Of a stretch of 16,373 nt of DNA, positions 1 through 6,999 are shown piece by piece. The notes below the pieces were generated by a model. That model was not told where the DNA came from and did no database searches. It saw nothing but the letters and a program-made list of their open reading frames with translations. The stretch comes from Wenzhouxiangella sp. (GTDB lineage: Bacteria; Pseudomonadota; Gammaproteobacteria; Xanthomonadales; Wenzhouxiangellaceae). Location of the stretch: positions 1 through 16,373 of the forward strand of contig SKKV01000003.1 of the NCBI GenBank assembly GCA_007123575.1. The letters run 5' to 3'. Both the position numbers and the translations under genes were made by a program. The first letter of the stretch is position 1; the number at the start of each line of letters is the position of its first letter.

Positions 1-1241
1 CGCGCAGCAGCCGTGCCCGACCCGACCCGGTTTTCTTTCTGGCTGGCGGCCCCGGCCAGTCGGCCCGCGAAGCCGCGCCGCTGATGCGCGCCGCGTTGCG
101 CCACGTCAACCGCAACCGCGACCTTATTTTTCTCGACCAGCGCGGCACCGGTGGCTCCAACTCGCTGGACTGCGAGTTTGATTACATGAGCGACATGCTG
201 GAGATGGACTTTCAGGCCATCAACCGGCGCCTGCGCGAGTGCAAACAGGGCTGGGACGCGGACGTGCGCTATTACACGACCGAGATCGCGGCGCTGGATC
301 TTGAAGCAATGCGCGATCGCTACGGCTTCGAGCAGATCAACCTGGTTGGCGGCTCCTATGGCACCCGCATGGCCCAGGTCTACCTGCGTCGCTTTCCCGA
401 ACGGGTGCGCGGCGCGGTGATTGACGGCGTGGTGCCTACCCGGCTGCGGCTGGGCGCGGAGCACGGACTCAAGCTCGATCAGACCCTGTATCGCTTGTTC
501 GATGCCTGTGCCGACGACGATCACTGCGCCGAGGCATTTCCCGAACTGGAAAGTGCCTTCGAGGTACTGGTCAGCCATTACAGCAACAACGGCCAGCCGC
601 TGAGTGTTACCCATCCGCGCACCGGCCAGGCCGTGGACATCACCTTCAACCGCGACTTCCTGGCCAGCGGCCTGCGCTTTCTGGCCTACGCGCCGCAAAC
701 CCAGATGATGATCCCCTACCTGATCCATGAAGCCGCTACCACCGGCGACCCGTCACGCCTGGCCAGCCAGTCGCTGATGATCACCGAACAAATGGGCGAC
801 ATGATTGCCATTGGCCTGAATTTCGCTGTCGGCTGCGCCGAGGACTGGCCGACCTGGCCGCGCGACCTGGACCAGTCGCATACCCTGCTCGGCAACAGCA
901 TGCTCGAGTTCTACGACACAGTCTGCGACTGGTGGCCGCGCGGCGAGGTGCCGGATGATTTCCACCAACCCTTTGACCCCGGCACGCCGATGCTGATCCT
1001 GTCAGGCGAGTTTGATCCGGTAACACCGCCGGAGTACGGCGACGAGGCGGCCGAGCAGTTTGCCAATAGCCGCCACCTGGTCGCCCGCGGCCAGGGCCAT
1101 ATCGTCTCCACCCAAGCCTGCGTAAGCCGAATTGTCACTGAGTTCATCGACGGCCTGGACCTGGAAGCGCTGGACACCGACTGCATGGCCCAGCTCGGTC
1201 CCGAACCTTTTTTCATCAATCTGCTGGGACCGACACCATGA
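1..1241 (+). CDS. S33-family alpha/beta hydrolase (tripeptidyl-aminopeptidase-like), 5' end outside window
   Basis: The frame is open to the left edge, so the start and any signal peptide lie upstream; an in-frame ATG at 84 is internal because the conserved oxyanion-type motif FLAGGPGQS is encoded before it. Family landmarks follow in order: LDQRGTGGS, the nucleophile elbow GGSYG (Ser codon at 354), the acid in GEFDPVTPP (Asp codon at 1014) and the base in GQGHIVS (His codon at 1098), giving a complete Ser-Asp-His triad. The C-terminal part resembles the TAP-like domain of secreted tripeptidyl aminopeptidases and proline iminopeptidases. Expected role: removal of N-terminal residues from peptides, probably in the envelope. 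Its stop overlaps the next gene's start (ATGA), so it is probably cotranscribed and translationally coupled with the ABC exporter. The substrate cannot be read from the sequence. Confidence 0.88.
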   Translation, partial: RSSRARPDPVFFLAGGPGQSAREAAPLMRAALRHVNRNRDLIFLDQRGTGGSNSLDCEFDYMSDMLEMDFQAINRRLRECKQGWDADVRYYTTEIAALDLEAMRDRYGFEQINLVGGSYGTRMAQVYLRRFPERVRGAVIDGVVPTRLRLGAEHGLKLDQTLYRLFDACADDDHCAEAFPELESAFEVLVSHYSNNGQPLSVTHPRTGQAVDITFNRDFLASGLRFLAYAPQTQMMIPYLIHEAATTGDPSRLASQSLMITEQMGDMIAIGLNFAVGCAEDWPTWPRDLDQSHTLLGNSMLEFYDTVCDWWPRGEVPDDFHQPFDPGTPMLILSGEFDPVTPPEYGDEAAEQFANSRHLVARGQGHIVSTQACVSRIVTEFIDGLDLEALDTDCMAQLGPEPFFINLLGPTP

Positions 1242-1978
1242 TTGAAGCAAAGGCCCTGCGCAAGACCTTCAACAAGGGCAAGGTCGTGGCCGTTGACGAG
1301 GTCAGCTTTTCGGCCCGCGACGGTCAGATTACCGGCCTGCTCGGCCCCAACGGCGCCGGCAAGACGACCACCTTGCGCATGCTCTACACCTTGCTCAAAC
1401 CCGACTCGGGCGGCATCCAGGTCGACGGCATCGACCCGGCGAACGAGCCTTTGAAGATCAAGCGCGCCCTGGGCGTGGTGCCCGACTCGCGCGGCCTCTA
1501 CGACCGCCTGACCGCGCGCGAAAACATTCGCTACTACGGCCGCTTGCACGGCCTGGGCAGGGCCACCATCGATAAGCGCATCGACGAATTCGTGCGCGTG
1601 CTTGACATGAGCGAGTTCATCGACCGCAAGACCGACGGCTTTTCCCAGGGCCAGCGGGTGAAGGTGGCCATCGCCCGGGCCCTGATTCACGACCCGCGCA
1701 CGGTGCTGCTCGATGAACCGTCGAACGGCCTGGACGTGATGACCACCCGTGCCTTGCGTGAATTCCTGCGCCAGCTGAAAGCCCAGGGGCGCTGCGTAGT
1801 CCTGTCCACCCACATCATGCAGGAGGTCGCGGCCTTGTGCGATCGCATTGTCATCATCGCCCATGGCCGGGTGGCGGCCGAGGGCACGGCCGATGAACTG
1901 CTCGCCCGCTCGGGCGAAAAAACCCTGGAGGATGCATTCGTGAAACTGATCGGCAGCGACGAGGGTCTGCTCGCATGA
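1238..1978 (+). CDS. natA: NatA-type ABC exporter ATP-binding protein
   Basis: A 246-residue cytoplasmic ATPase subunit. Walker A is GPNGAGKTT (Lys42), the ABC signature is the variant FSQGQ near residue 135, and Walker B is VLLDEP near residue 156, followed by the D-loop and the switch His in STHIM. The FSQG signature and the short length are typical of NatA/CcmA-like exporters of the ABC-2 class. The start ATG overlaps the upstream TGA, and its own stop overlaps the next start in the same way, so the three genes are coupled. With the NatB-like permease it should form an exporter; Na+ is the textbook substrate of NatAB, but many homologues are uncharacterised and the true substrate is uncertain. 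Confidence 0.9.
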   Translation: MIEAKALRKTFNKGKVVAVDEVSFSARDGQITGLLGPNGAGKTTTLRMLYTLLKPDSGGIQVDGIDPANEPLKIKRALGVVPDSRGLYDRLTARENIRYYGRLHGLGRATIDKRIDEFVRVLDMSEFIDRKTDGFSQGQRVKVAIARALIHDPRTVLLDEPSNGLDVMTTRALREFLRQLKAQGRCVVLSTHIMQEVAALCDRIVIIAHGRVAAEGTADELLARSGEKTLEDAFVKLIGSDEGLLA

Positions 1979-3144
1979 TGGCCGTTTACATAAAAGAGTT
2001 GCTGGACAACTTCCGCGATCGCCGGGTGATCATCAACACCCTGATCCTGGGGCCGCTGATGGGCCCGGTGATTTTCGCCGTGATGATCTCCTTCATGACA
2101 CGGCAGGCCACCGAGCGCATGGAAGCGCCGCTCGAGCTGCCCGTGGTCGGCGCCGAACACGCGCCCAACCTGGTCTCCTTTCTCGAGCGCCAGGGCGTGA
2201 TCATCACCGAAGCACCGGACGATCCGGAAGCGGCCGTGCGCCAGGAAGTCGAGGAAGTGGTCTTGCGCTTGAGCCCCGATTTCGCCGAGGCTTGGGAAGC
2301 CGGCCACCCGGCCCCGGTCGAGCTGATCGCCGACCTCTCGCTACGCTACAGTGGCACCACAATAGCGCGAGTCAGGGGATACCTGAACGCCTGGTCCGGC
2401 CAGGTCAGCCAGCTAAGATTGCAACTTCGCGGCGTCCATCCGGACCTGACCCGGCCCATCAATGTCCAGGTCACCGACCTGTCCACGCCCGAATCGCGCG
2501 GCGGCATGGTGCTGGCCTTCCTGCCCTACTTCATCCTGATCACGGTATTCATGGGCTCCATGCACATGGCCATCGACACCACCGCCGGCGAACGCGAGCG
2601 AAAATCACTGGAGCCTTTGTTGATCAACCCGCTGCCGCGCTGGCAGATCATGGCCGGCAAGCTGGCCGCCACCACCTCGTTTGCGCTGATGACCCTGGGC
2701 CTTGGCCTGGTTGCCTTTGTCTTTGCAATGGGTTTTCTGCCGGTCGCAGACATGGACATGGCCCTGAACCTGGATTTGCGCGTGGCCGCCTGGGCTTTCC
2801 TGCTGTGCGCCCCGGCCGCGCTGATGGCCGCCGCCTTGCTGACCATCCTGGCCGCCTTTGCCAAGAGCTTCCGCGAGGCCCAGAGTTACATGGGCCTGGT
2901 CATCCTGGTGCCGATGATTCCCAGCTTCTGGATCCTGATCGACCCGACCCGCACCGAAACCTGGATGACCATGGTGCCGTTGCTCAGTCAGAATGTCCTG
3001 ATCCTTGACCTGGTCCGCGGCGAACCGATGAACCTGGCTTGGGTCGGTCTTTCGCTGGCCACCACCGGTCTGGCGGCGGTGTTTTTGGCGGCGATTGCGG
3101 GGACGCTTTATAACCGGCCGAATTTGATCTTTACGTCGGGGTGA
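1975..3144 (+). CDS. natB: NatB-type ABC-2 permease
   Basis: A 389-residue membrane protein. One N-terminal membrane segment lies at about residues 20-40, then a soluble loop of about 140 residues, then about five hydrophobic segments from roughly residue 180 to the C-terminus. This is the layout of ABC-2/NatB (COG1668) permeases. The ERKSLEPLLINPLPRWQI stretch after the second segment is a family hallmark. It overlaps natA by four bases and is the obvious partner of that ATPase. The large extracytoplasmic loop and the neighbouring peptidase could point to export of something other than sodium, but that is speculation. A hairpin follows directly after the stop codon. Confidence 0.88.
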   Translation: MMAVYIKELLDNFRDRRVIINTLILGPLMGPVIFAVMISFMTRQATERMEAPLELPVVGAEHAPNLVSFLERQGVIITEAPDDPEAAVRQEVEEVVLRLSPDFAEAWEAGHPAPVELIADLSLRYSGTTIARVRGYLNAWSGQVSQLRLQLRGVHPDLTRPINVQVTDLSTPESRGGMVLAFLPYFILITVFMGSMHMAIDTTAGERERKSLEPLLINPLPRWQIMAGKLAATTSFALMTLGLGLVAFVFAMGFLPVADMDMALNLDLRVAAWAFLLCAPAALMAAALLTILAAFAKSFREAQSYMGLVILVPMIPSFWILIDPTRTETWMTMVPLLSQNVLILDLVRGEPMNLAWVGLSLATTGLAAVFLAAIAGTLYNRPNLIFTSG

Positions 3145-3163
3145 GCGCGGCCGGAGGCCGCGC
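3145..3163 (+). terminator. GC-rich hairpin just after natB
   Basis: A perfect 8-bp stem, GCGCGGCC / GGCCGCGC, with a GGA loop begins on the base after the natB stop codon. No T-run follows, so it is not a canonical intrinsic terminator. It may stabilise the 3' end or be part of the repeat that follows. Confidence 0.4.
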
Positions 3164-3329
3164 GGGTTTCCGGTTTCCGGTTTCCGGTGTCCGGATTTGG
3201 TTCGGGGCGTTGGGAATGTTGTGCCAAGTGTTTGGTGGTGGCGAAGGGTTCAACATGGTCCCCGGCCGCGTTGGGCCGGGCTACGGTCTTAGCAGCCTTT
3301 TGCCGGAAACCGGAAACCGTAACCCGCGC
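3160..3329. repeat. 170-bp element bounded by inverted repeats of TTTCCGG units
   Basis: The left end (3160-3187) is GCGCGGGTT followed by tandem TTTCCGG-type units. The right end (3303-3329) is its reverse complement with a one-base gap and one or two mismatches over about 27 bases. Between them lies a copy of a 32-bp GC-rich repeat seen again at 14483. It has the shape of a small non-coding mobile or MITE-like element, but no target-site duplication was established and nothing in it codes. Confidence 0.6.
3254..3285 (+). repeat. REP-like 32-bp repeat, copy 1
   Basis: This stretch contains CCCCGGCC then GTTGGGCCGGGCTACG and matches 14483-14514 at 30 of 32 positions by hand alignment. GGCC/GGCC segments can pair, as in extragenic palindromic repeats. 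It sits in a non-coding spacer. Confidence 0.65.
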
Positions 3330-3372
3330 CATCTGACCCGCTAAATTCACCCCAACCTGCCATACTCTCCGA

Positions 3373-4152
3373 ATGCATCTAGCCCTCTCCCTAACCGGCA
3401 TCCTTGCCATCATGCTCGGCCTCTGGGCCTGGCAGCTTAAATCTCGGCGGGCGGACTGGGTGGATGCGGCCTGGGCAGGCGGGATCGGGTTGCTGGCGAT
3501 TTACTTTGCCCTGGTCGGCGATGGCAGTATCGAGAAGCGAATTTTGATCGTGCTGGTGACCGGGACCTGGGCGTTTCGGCTGGCCCGGCACCTGGCGGTG
3601 CGGCTGGCCGGGCATGACGACGAGGACGGGCGTTACCAGGCCATGCGCGAGCATTTCGGGGAGCGCGCCAACCTGTTTTTCTTCTTCTTTTTCATCGGCC
3701 AAGGCCTGATCGCCTGGCTGTTTGCGCTGCCGGCCTGGGTGGTGGCCAATGATCCTTCCTCGGCCTTGACGGTCTGGGTCATTCTCGGCGTGGCGATCTG
3801 GCTGGTCAGCCTGGCCGGGGAATCGATTGCCGATCGCCAGCTCGCAGCCTTTCGCAAGGACCCGGCCAACAAGGGCAAGGTCTGCCAGGTTGGACTGTGG
3901 CGCTACTCCCGTCACCCCAACTATTTCTTTGAATGGCTGCACTGGTTCAGCTACCCGCTGATTGCCCTCGGCGCGCCCAACCAGTGGATCACCTGGGTGG
4001 GCCCGGTATTGATGCTGCTGTTCCTGTACCGCCTGACAGGCATTCCCTACACGGAAAAGCAGTCGCTGAAGTCGCGTGGTGACGCTTACGGGGAATATCA
4101 GCGAACCACTTCTGCCTTTGTGCCCTGGTGGCCGAAGGATGGGAAGAGGTAA
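3373..4152 (+). CDS. DUF1295 / steroid 5-alpha-reductase-like membrane protein
   Basis: A 259-residue polytopic protein with about six to seven hydrophobic segments. The diagnostic feature is GLWRYSRHPNYFFEW at about residues 174-188, the conserved cofactor/substrate motif shared by DUF1295, steroid 5-alpha-reductases and isoprenylcysteine methyltransferases. Members are inner-membrane enzymes of mostly unknown substrate in bacteria and are often linked with lipid modification. The ATG at 3373 has no visible Shine-Dalgarno sequence. A CATACT hexamer only six bases upstream could be a -10 element of a leaderless transcript, although no good -35 is seen. The next in-frame ATG is at 3412, within the first hydrophobic segment. 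The gene stands alone between a repeat-rich spacer and glmS. Confidence 0.85.
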   Translation: MHLALSLTGILAIMLGLWAWQLKSRRADWVDAAWAGGIGLLAIYFALVGDGSIEKRILIVLVTGTWAFRLARHLAVRLAGHDDEDGRYQAMREHFGERANLFFFFFFIGQGLIAWLFALPAWVVANDPSSALTVWVILGVAIWLVSLAGESIADRQLAAFRKDPANKGKVCQVGLWRYSRHPNYFFEWLHWFSYPLIALGAPNQWITWVGPVLMLLFLYRLTGIPYTEKQSLKSRGDAYGEYQRTTSAFVPWWPKDGKR

Positions 4153-4221
4153 GACGGGAGCGGGAAGAGGCGTTATCCTACGGCTCTCCCATTCGACTCG
4201 CGATTAAAGGGGCACGTTTAT

Positions 4222-6039
4222 ATGTGTGGCATTGTTGCGGCCTGTGCCGAGCGTAATATCATTCCGATCCTGATCGACGGCCTGCGTCGGCTGGAATACC
4301 GGGGCTATGACTCGGCAGGGCTGGCCTGCTTGCCCGCGGATGGTCAACTGCATCACCAGGCCGAGGTTGGCAAGGTGGCCGACCTGGTTGCCGCGCTGGA
4401 TGAAAAACTCGCAGCCCCTACCGGCATTGCCCACACCCGCTGGGCCACGCACGGCTCCCCCACCCGGGCCAATGCCCACCCGCACGTCTCCAGCGATCGG
4501 GTGGCCGTGGTTCACAACGGCATTATCGAGAACTTTGAAAGCCTGCGCGAGGAGTTGCAGGCCGATGGCTACACATTCCGCTCGGAAACCGACACCGAGG
4601 TCATCGTCCACCTGCTCGACCGCGCCCTGGCTGCCGGCCAGGAACCGCTGGAGGCGCTGCGCGCTACTTGCAAGCGCCTGGAGGGCGCGTACGCCATCGC
4701 GGCCATCATGCGCGACCAGCCCGGCCGCGTGCTGGGCGCCCGCCTCGGCAGCCCGCTGGTAGTGGGCGTCGGCGTCGGCGAGCATTTCCTGGCCTCGGAC
4801 GCAGCCGCGCTGGTCCCAGTCACCCAGCAGATGATGTTTCTGGAAGATGGCGACCTGGTGGAGATCACTCGCAAGCAGGTCAAGGTGCACAGCCAGGACC
4901 TGACCCCGGTTCAGCGCAAGGTGCGCATCTCCTCGCTGCCAGCCGACGCGGTCGACAAGGGACCTTACCGGCACTTCATGGAAAAGGAAATCCACGAACA
5001 GCCGGAAGCCATTGCGACGACGCTCAACGCCCACCTGGAAGGCACCCGGATCTGCCCAAGCCTGGACCGAAGCCTGCTGAAGCGGGTGCGAGCCGTGCAC
5101 ATCATCGCCTGCGGTACCAGCTTCCATGCCGGCCTGGTGGCGCGCTACTGGATCGAATCCATGGCCGGGGTACCGGTTAGCGTCGAGGTGGCCAGCGAAT
5201 ACCGCTACCGCCGCCCGGCCATTCCGGATGACACCTTGCTGATTGCCATCTCCCAGTCTGGCGAAACCGCCGACACCCTGGCCGCGCTAGGCCGCTCGGA
5301 AGAGTTAGGCTACCTAGCTACGCTGGGCATTTGCAACGTGCCGGAAAGCGCCCTGACCCGGCAATGCGACCATGTCTTGATGACCCGCGCCGGCCTGGAG
5401 GTTGGCGTGGCCTCGACCAAGGCATTTACCACCCAGCTGACCGTGCTGCTGCTGTTTACCGCCGCCCTGACCAAAGCGCGCGGCGGCGATGCGCGCCTAG
5501 TCCACAAGATGCTTGAAGACCTGGGCCACGCGCCCCAGCAGGCCCGCGAAGTGCTGGCCATGGACGATCGGGTTCAGGCGATTGCCGAAGAGATTGCCGA
5601 AAAACCGCACGCGCTGTTCCTCGGCCGCGGTATCGAGTATCCAATCGCCATGGAAGGCGCGCTGAAACTGAAGGAAGTCAGCTACATCCATGCCGAGGCC
5701 TATGCGGCCGGCGAGCTCAAGCACGGCCCCCTGGCCCTGGTTGACGACACTTTGCCTGTCATCGTGCCAGCCTCGAGCAACGCCTTGCTGGCCAAGCTGG
5801 TTTCCAACCTGCAGGAAGTGCGCGCGCGCGGCGGACGCCTGTACGTTTTTGCGGATCGGGGAGTGGACATGGCGGCCCACCCGCGGGTTGAAATCATCGA
5901 AGTGCCGGCACCTCATTCGCTGATCTCGCCCATCCTGCAAATTTTGCCGCTGCAGTTTTTGGCCTACTACGTGGGCGTACTGAAAGGCACCGATGTGGAT
6001 CAGCCGCGCAACCTGGCCAAATCAGTCACCGTGGAATAA
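4222..6039 (+). CDS. glmS: glutamine--fructose-6-phosphate aminotransferase (isomerizing)
   Basis: A 605-residue cytoplasmic enzyme making glucosamine-6-phosphate from fructose-6-phosphate and glutamine, the first step towards UDP-GlcNAc for peptidoglycan and LPS. The protein begins MCGIV, so Cys2 becomes the N-terminal nucleophile of the glutaminase domain; RLEYRGYDSAG, HTRWATHG and HNGIIEN follow in order. Two SIS domains follow: one with ACGTSFHA near residue 295, the other with GRGIEYPIAMEGALKLKEVSY from about 468. The C-terminus ends in the conserved LAKSVTVE. Length matches the family. AAAGGGGC lies about 10 bases before the ATG. glmU, a frequent upstream neighbour, is absent, and the 69-base leader is too short for a glmS ribozyme. 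Confidence 0.98.
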   Translation: MCGIVAACAERNIIPILIDGLRRLEYRGYDSAGLACLPADGQLHHQAEVGKVADLVAALDEKLAAPTGIAHTRWATHGSPTRANAHPHVSSDRVAVVHNGIIENFESLREELQADGYTFRSETDTEVIVHLLDRALAAGQEPLEALRATCKRLEGAYAIAAIMRDQPGRVLGARLGSPLVVGVGVGEHFLASDAAALVPVTQQMMFLEDGDLVEITRKQVKVHSQDLTPVQRKVRISSLPADAVDKGPYRHFMEKEIHEQPEAIATTLNAHLEGTRICPSLDRSLLKRVRAVHIIACGTSFHAGLVARYWIESMAGVPVSVEVASEYRYRRPAIPDDTLLIAISQSGETADTLAALGRSEELGYLATLGICNVPESALTRQCDHVLMTRAGLEVGVASTKAFTTQLTVLLLFTAALTKARGGDARLVHKMLEDLGHAPQQAREVLAMDDRVQAIAEEIAEKPHALFLGRGIEYPIAMEGALKLKEVSYIHAEAYAAGELKHGPLALVDDTLPVIVPASSNALLAKLVSNLQEVRARGGRLYVFADRGVDMAAHPRVEIIEVPAPHSLISPILQILPLQFLAYYVGVLKGTDVDQPRNLAKSVTVE

Positions 6040-6042
6040 TCC

Positions 6043-6069
6043 AAAAAAAAGCCCGCCGAAAAGGCGGGC
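6043..6069 (-). terminator. intrinsic terminator of the 46-residue peptide gene (minus strand)
   Basis: The stem GCCCGCC / GGCGGGC encloses a short A/T loop. Read on the minus strand it is followed by eight T residues, a canonical intrinsic terminator. On the plus strand the A-run precedes the stem, so it is oriented for the minus-strand peptide transcript rather than for glmS, although glmS ends only 11 bases away. Confidence 0.85.
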
Positions 6070-6096
6070 GAGAGGGCACAGGGGACAATCGTTAAC

Positions 6097-6115
6097 AAGC
6101 CCGTAGCCCGGGCTT
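6097..6115. repeat. small palindromic hairpin in the 3' region of the first peptide gene
   Basis: AAGCCCG and CGGGCTT form a perfect 7-bp stem around a 5-base loop. The GTAGCCCGG core recalls, in inverse orientation, the CCGGGCTAC end of the REP-like repeats at 3254 and 14483. On the plus strand GCGTTTT follows, so it could also contribute to glmS termination. Confidence 0.45.
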
Positions 6116-6176
6116 GCGTTTTCAATTCGGTGGCGGACCTGCGGTTACGCGGTCGCTGGCAACTTCCATTCAGGCT

Positions 6177-6317
6177 TCAGACCTGGTAAGCCTTGGGTTC
6201 CTGGCTGGGGCTGTCGCCCGACTCATCAGATTCCAGTTCCATCAGCCAGTCCATGACGGCCTGGTCAGATAGCAGGGCTTCGAAATTGGCGTTCTCGTTG
6301 ATTTCTACCTGTTCCAT
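6177..6317 (-). CDS. 46-residue acidic peptide, paralogue of the peptide at 6685-6873
   Basis: Not a recognised family. The minus-strand ATG at 6317 has a good Shine-Dalgarno, AAGGGA, seven bases upstream. The peptide has about 12 Asp/Glu and one Lys, no signal peptide and no membrane segment. Residues 15-29 read LLSDQAVMDWLMELE and match the second peptide at most positions, with clear DNA similarity; the flanking N- and C-terminal parts differ. The tail is Ser/Asp/Pro-rich and ends YQV. A sigma-54-type promoter lies upstream and an intrinsic terminator downstream, so it is a complete single-gene transcription unit. The conserved segment followed by a divergent tail would suit a precursor peptide (leader plus core) or a small regulator of a shared partner; neither is demonstrated. 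Confidence 0.72.
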   Translation of the reverse strand: MEQVEINENANFEALLSDQAVMDWLMELESDESGDSPSQEPKAYQV

Positions 6318-6381
6318 TGTTTTGTCCCTTTTGCGCGGCACTGGCTTGGAGGCTCGCGAAGTTTGGTTTCAGCAGCAGAAA

Positions 6382-6397
6382 TGCAAGGTCCATACCA
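6382..6397 (-). promoter_or_regulatory. sigma-54-type promoter of the 46-residue peptide gene
   Basis: The minus strand reads TTGGTATGGACCTTGCAT. GG and GC are exactly 10 bases apart, and the -12 half TTGCA is perfect against the TGGCAC-N5-TTGCA consensus. Transcription would start near 6371, leaving a leader of about 54 bases. Confidence 0.72.
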
Positions 6398-6452
6398 ATC
6401 TTGATCCAGAGACCAAATATCAACAGCTTAGCAATAACCAAGTGCCGCCAGA

Positions 6453-6469
6453 CTGACCAGCTTTGGCAG
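6453..6469. promoter_or_regulatory. candidate activator site, proximal (peptide 1)
   Basis: CTGACCAGCTTTGGCAG is a degenerate inverted repeat matching the perfect palindrome at 7021 in 13 of 17 positions. Its centre is about 90 bases upstream of the predicted start site, a normal position for a sigma-54 enhancer-binding-protein site. Confidence 0.45.
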
Positions 6470-6483
6470 TATCAGGGCATCAA

Positions 6484-6501
6484 TTGACAGCTTTGGTCCA
6501 G
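6484..6501. promoter_or_regulatory. candidate activator site, distal (peptide 1)
   Basis: TTGACAGCTTTGGTCCAG repeats the AGCTTTGG core of the 6453 site, about 31 bases (three helical turns) further upstream. It carries TTGAC and GGTCCAG outer halves. Its centre is about 121 bases upstream of the predicted start, the same distance as the perfect palindrome of peptide 2. Confidence 0.42.
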
Positions 6502-6512
6502 CCACAAAGCAA

Positions 6513-6540
6513 AACGCGCCCACCAGGCGGTGGGCGCGTT
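6513..6540 (-). terminator. intrinsic terminator of the 62-residue peptide gene (minus strand)
   Basis: A perfect 12-bp stem, AACGCGCCCACC / GGTGGGCGCGTT, with a 4-base loop is followed on the minus strand by TTGCTTTG. It closes the transcription unit of the second peptide and lies just upstream of the activator sites of the first. Confidence 0.75.
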
Positions 6541-6684
6541 GCGCTGTCTGAACCCTGGCCCTTAAGGACCTGGGCGGGCGATCAATCAGACAGAATCGCC
6601 CTGGAGGGTTCCCCTTCCCATGTTCTTGGATCACATCCCCTTGTGATCCGGTCGAAATCGACGGTCAGGCCGAAGCCGAAAAAT
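6541..6684 (-). other. structured 3' untranslated region after the 62-residue peptide gene
   Basis: No credible gene lies in these 144 bases, but several perfect inverted repeats do. GGATCACA/TGTGATCC (6628-6649) forms an 8-bp stem with a 6-base loop. CTGTCTGA/TCAGACAG (6544-6551 and 6586-6593) forms an 8-bp closing stem over 34 bases. A short stem, GTCGA/TCGAC, lies at 6651-6662. Being transcribed from the peptide promoter and ended by the terminator at 6513, it could be a structured 3' UTR or a 3'-derived small RNA. Confidence 0.45.
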
Positions 6685-6873
6685 TCAGTGCGTCGGTGCG
6701 GCTTTGACGTGGCTGGAGTCATCCATGTCGGCCGTGCAGTCTTCGGCTTCCAGTTCCATCAGCCACTGCATGACAACCTCGTCCGACAATAAGCTGTTCA
6801 TCGGCGCCTGGTTGACGTTAACGACCAAGTCGCTGCAGGGCTGGTTATCGACGATCAGGTTGAGCTGGGCCAT
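6685..6873 (-). CDS. 62-residue acidic peptide, paralogue of the peptide at 6177-6317
   Basis: Not a recognised family. Residues 28-42 read LLSDEVVMQWLMELE, matching the first peptide at LLSD, VM and WLMELE. The DNA over this stretch is also very similar, whereas the ends diverge: this copy has about 16 extra N-terminal residues and a Cys/Asp/Ser/His-containing tail ending APTH. It has about 11 acidic residues and one Lys. Minus-strand AAGGCG lies about 10 bases before the ATG at 6873. A second in-frame ATG (residue 25) begins just before the conserved part and would give a peptide closer in length to the paralogue. A sigma-54-type promoter and a strong terminator frame it. Its function is unknown; the conserved block looks like an amphipathic helix suited to protein binding. 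Confidence 0.72.
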   Translation of the reverse strand: MAQLNLIVDNQPCSDLVVNVNQAPMNSLLSDEVVMQWLMELEAEDCTADMDDSSHVKAAPTH

Positions 6874-6918
6874 GGTGAATTTTCGCCTTGATCATAATTT
6901 GACAGTTGCCTGGTTTAA

Positions 6919-6934
6919 TGCAGGATTCGTGCCA
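6919..6934 (-). promoter_or_regulatory. sigma-54-type promoter of the 62-residue peptide gene
   Basis: The minus strand reads TTGGCACGAATCCTGCAT. The -24 element TGGCAC is perfect, GG and GC are 10 bases apart, and only the first base of the -12 TTGCA is changed (CTGCA). It shares the frame TTGGYAYGNNNNYTGCAT with the promoter at 6382. The predicted start is near 6908, giving a leader of about 35 bases. Confidence 0.78.
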
Positions 6935-6999
6935 ATATAGGCCGGCGTTAACGATAACGTGGCCGAAACGGGTAGCAGACAGCAATTTTTCGGCAAAAT

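Noticed and set aside
911..1864. Long minus-strand open frame (317 codons) opposite the peptidase and natA genes
   Set aside because: It is antisense to two genes with intact family motifs; its protein has no recognisable motif and arises from the high GC content.
3141..3344. 67-codon plus-strand frame after natB
   Set aside because: It lies almost wholly in the inverted-repeat element and translates repeat units; no credible protein.
4153..4221. glmS ribozyme in the glmS leader
   Set aside because: Only 69 bases separate the genes and no ribozyme-like core is visible; the ribozyme is typical of Gram-positive bacteria.
6193..6456. Plus-strand frame across the first peptide gene
   Set aside because: Antisense to the peptide gene with its ribosome binding site and promoter; composition follows the opposite strand.
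6428..6634. Minus-strand frame with a GTG start downstream of the second peptide
   Set aside because: It reads through the terminator stem and the activator-like sites; no ribosome binding site and no homology to the peptides.
6463..6940. Plus-strand frames across the second peptide gene and its terminator
   Set aside because: They run through a perfect terminator hairpin and oppose the paralogous coding block.
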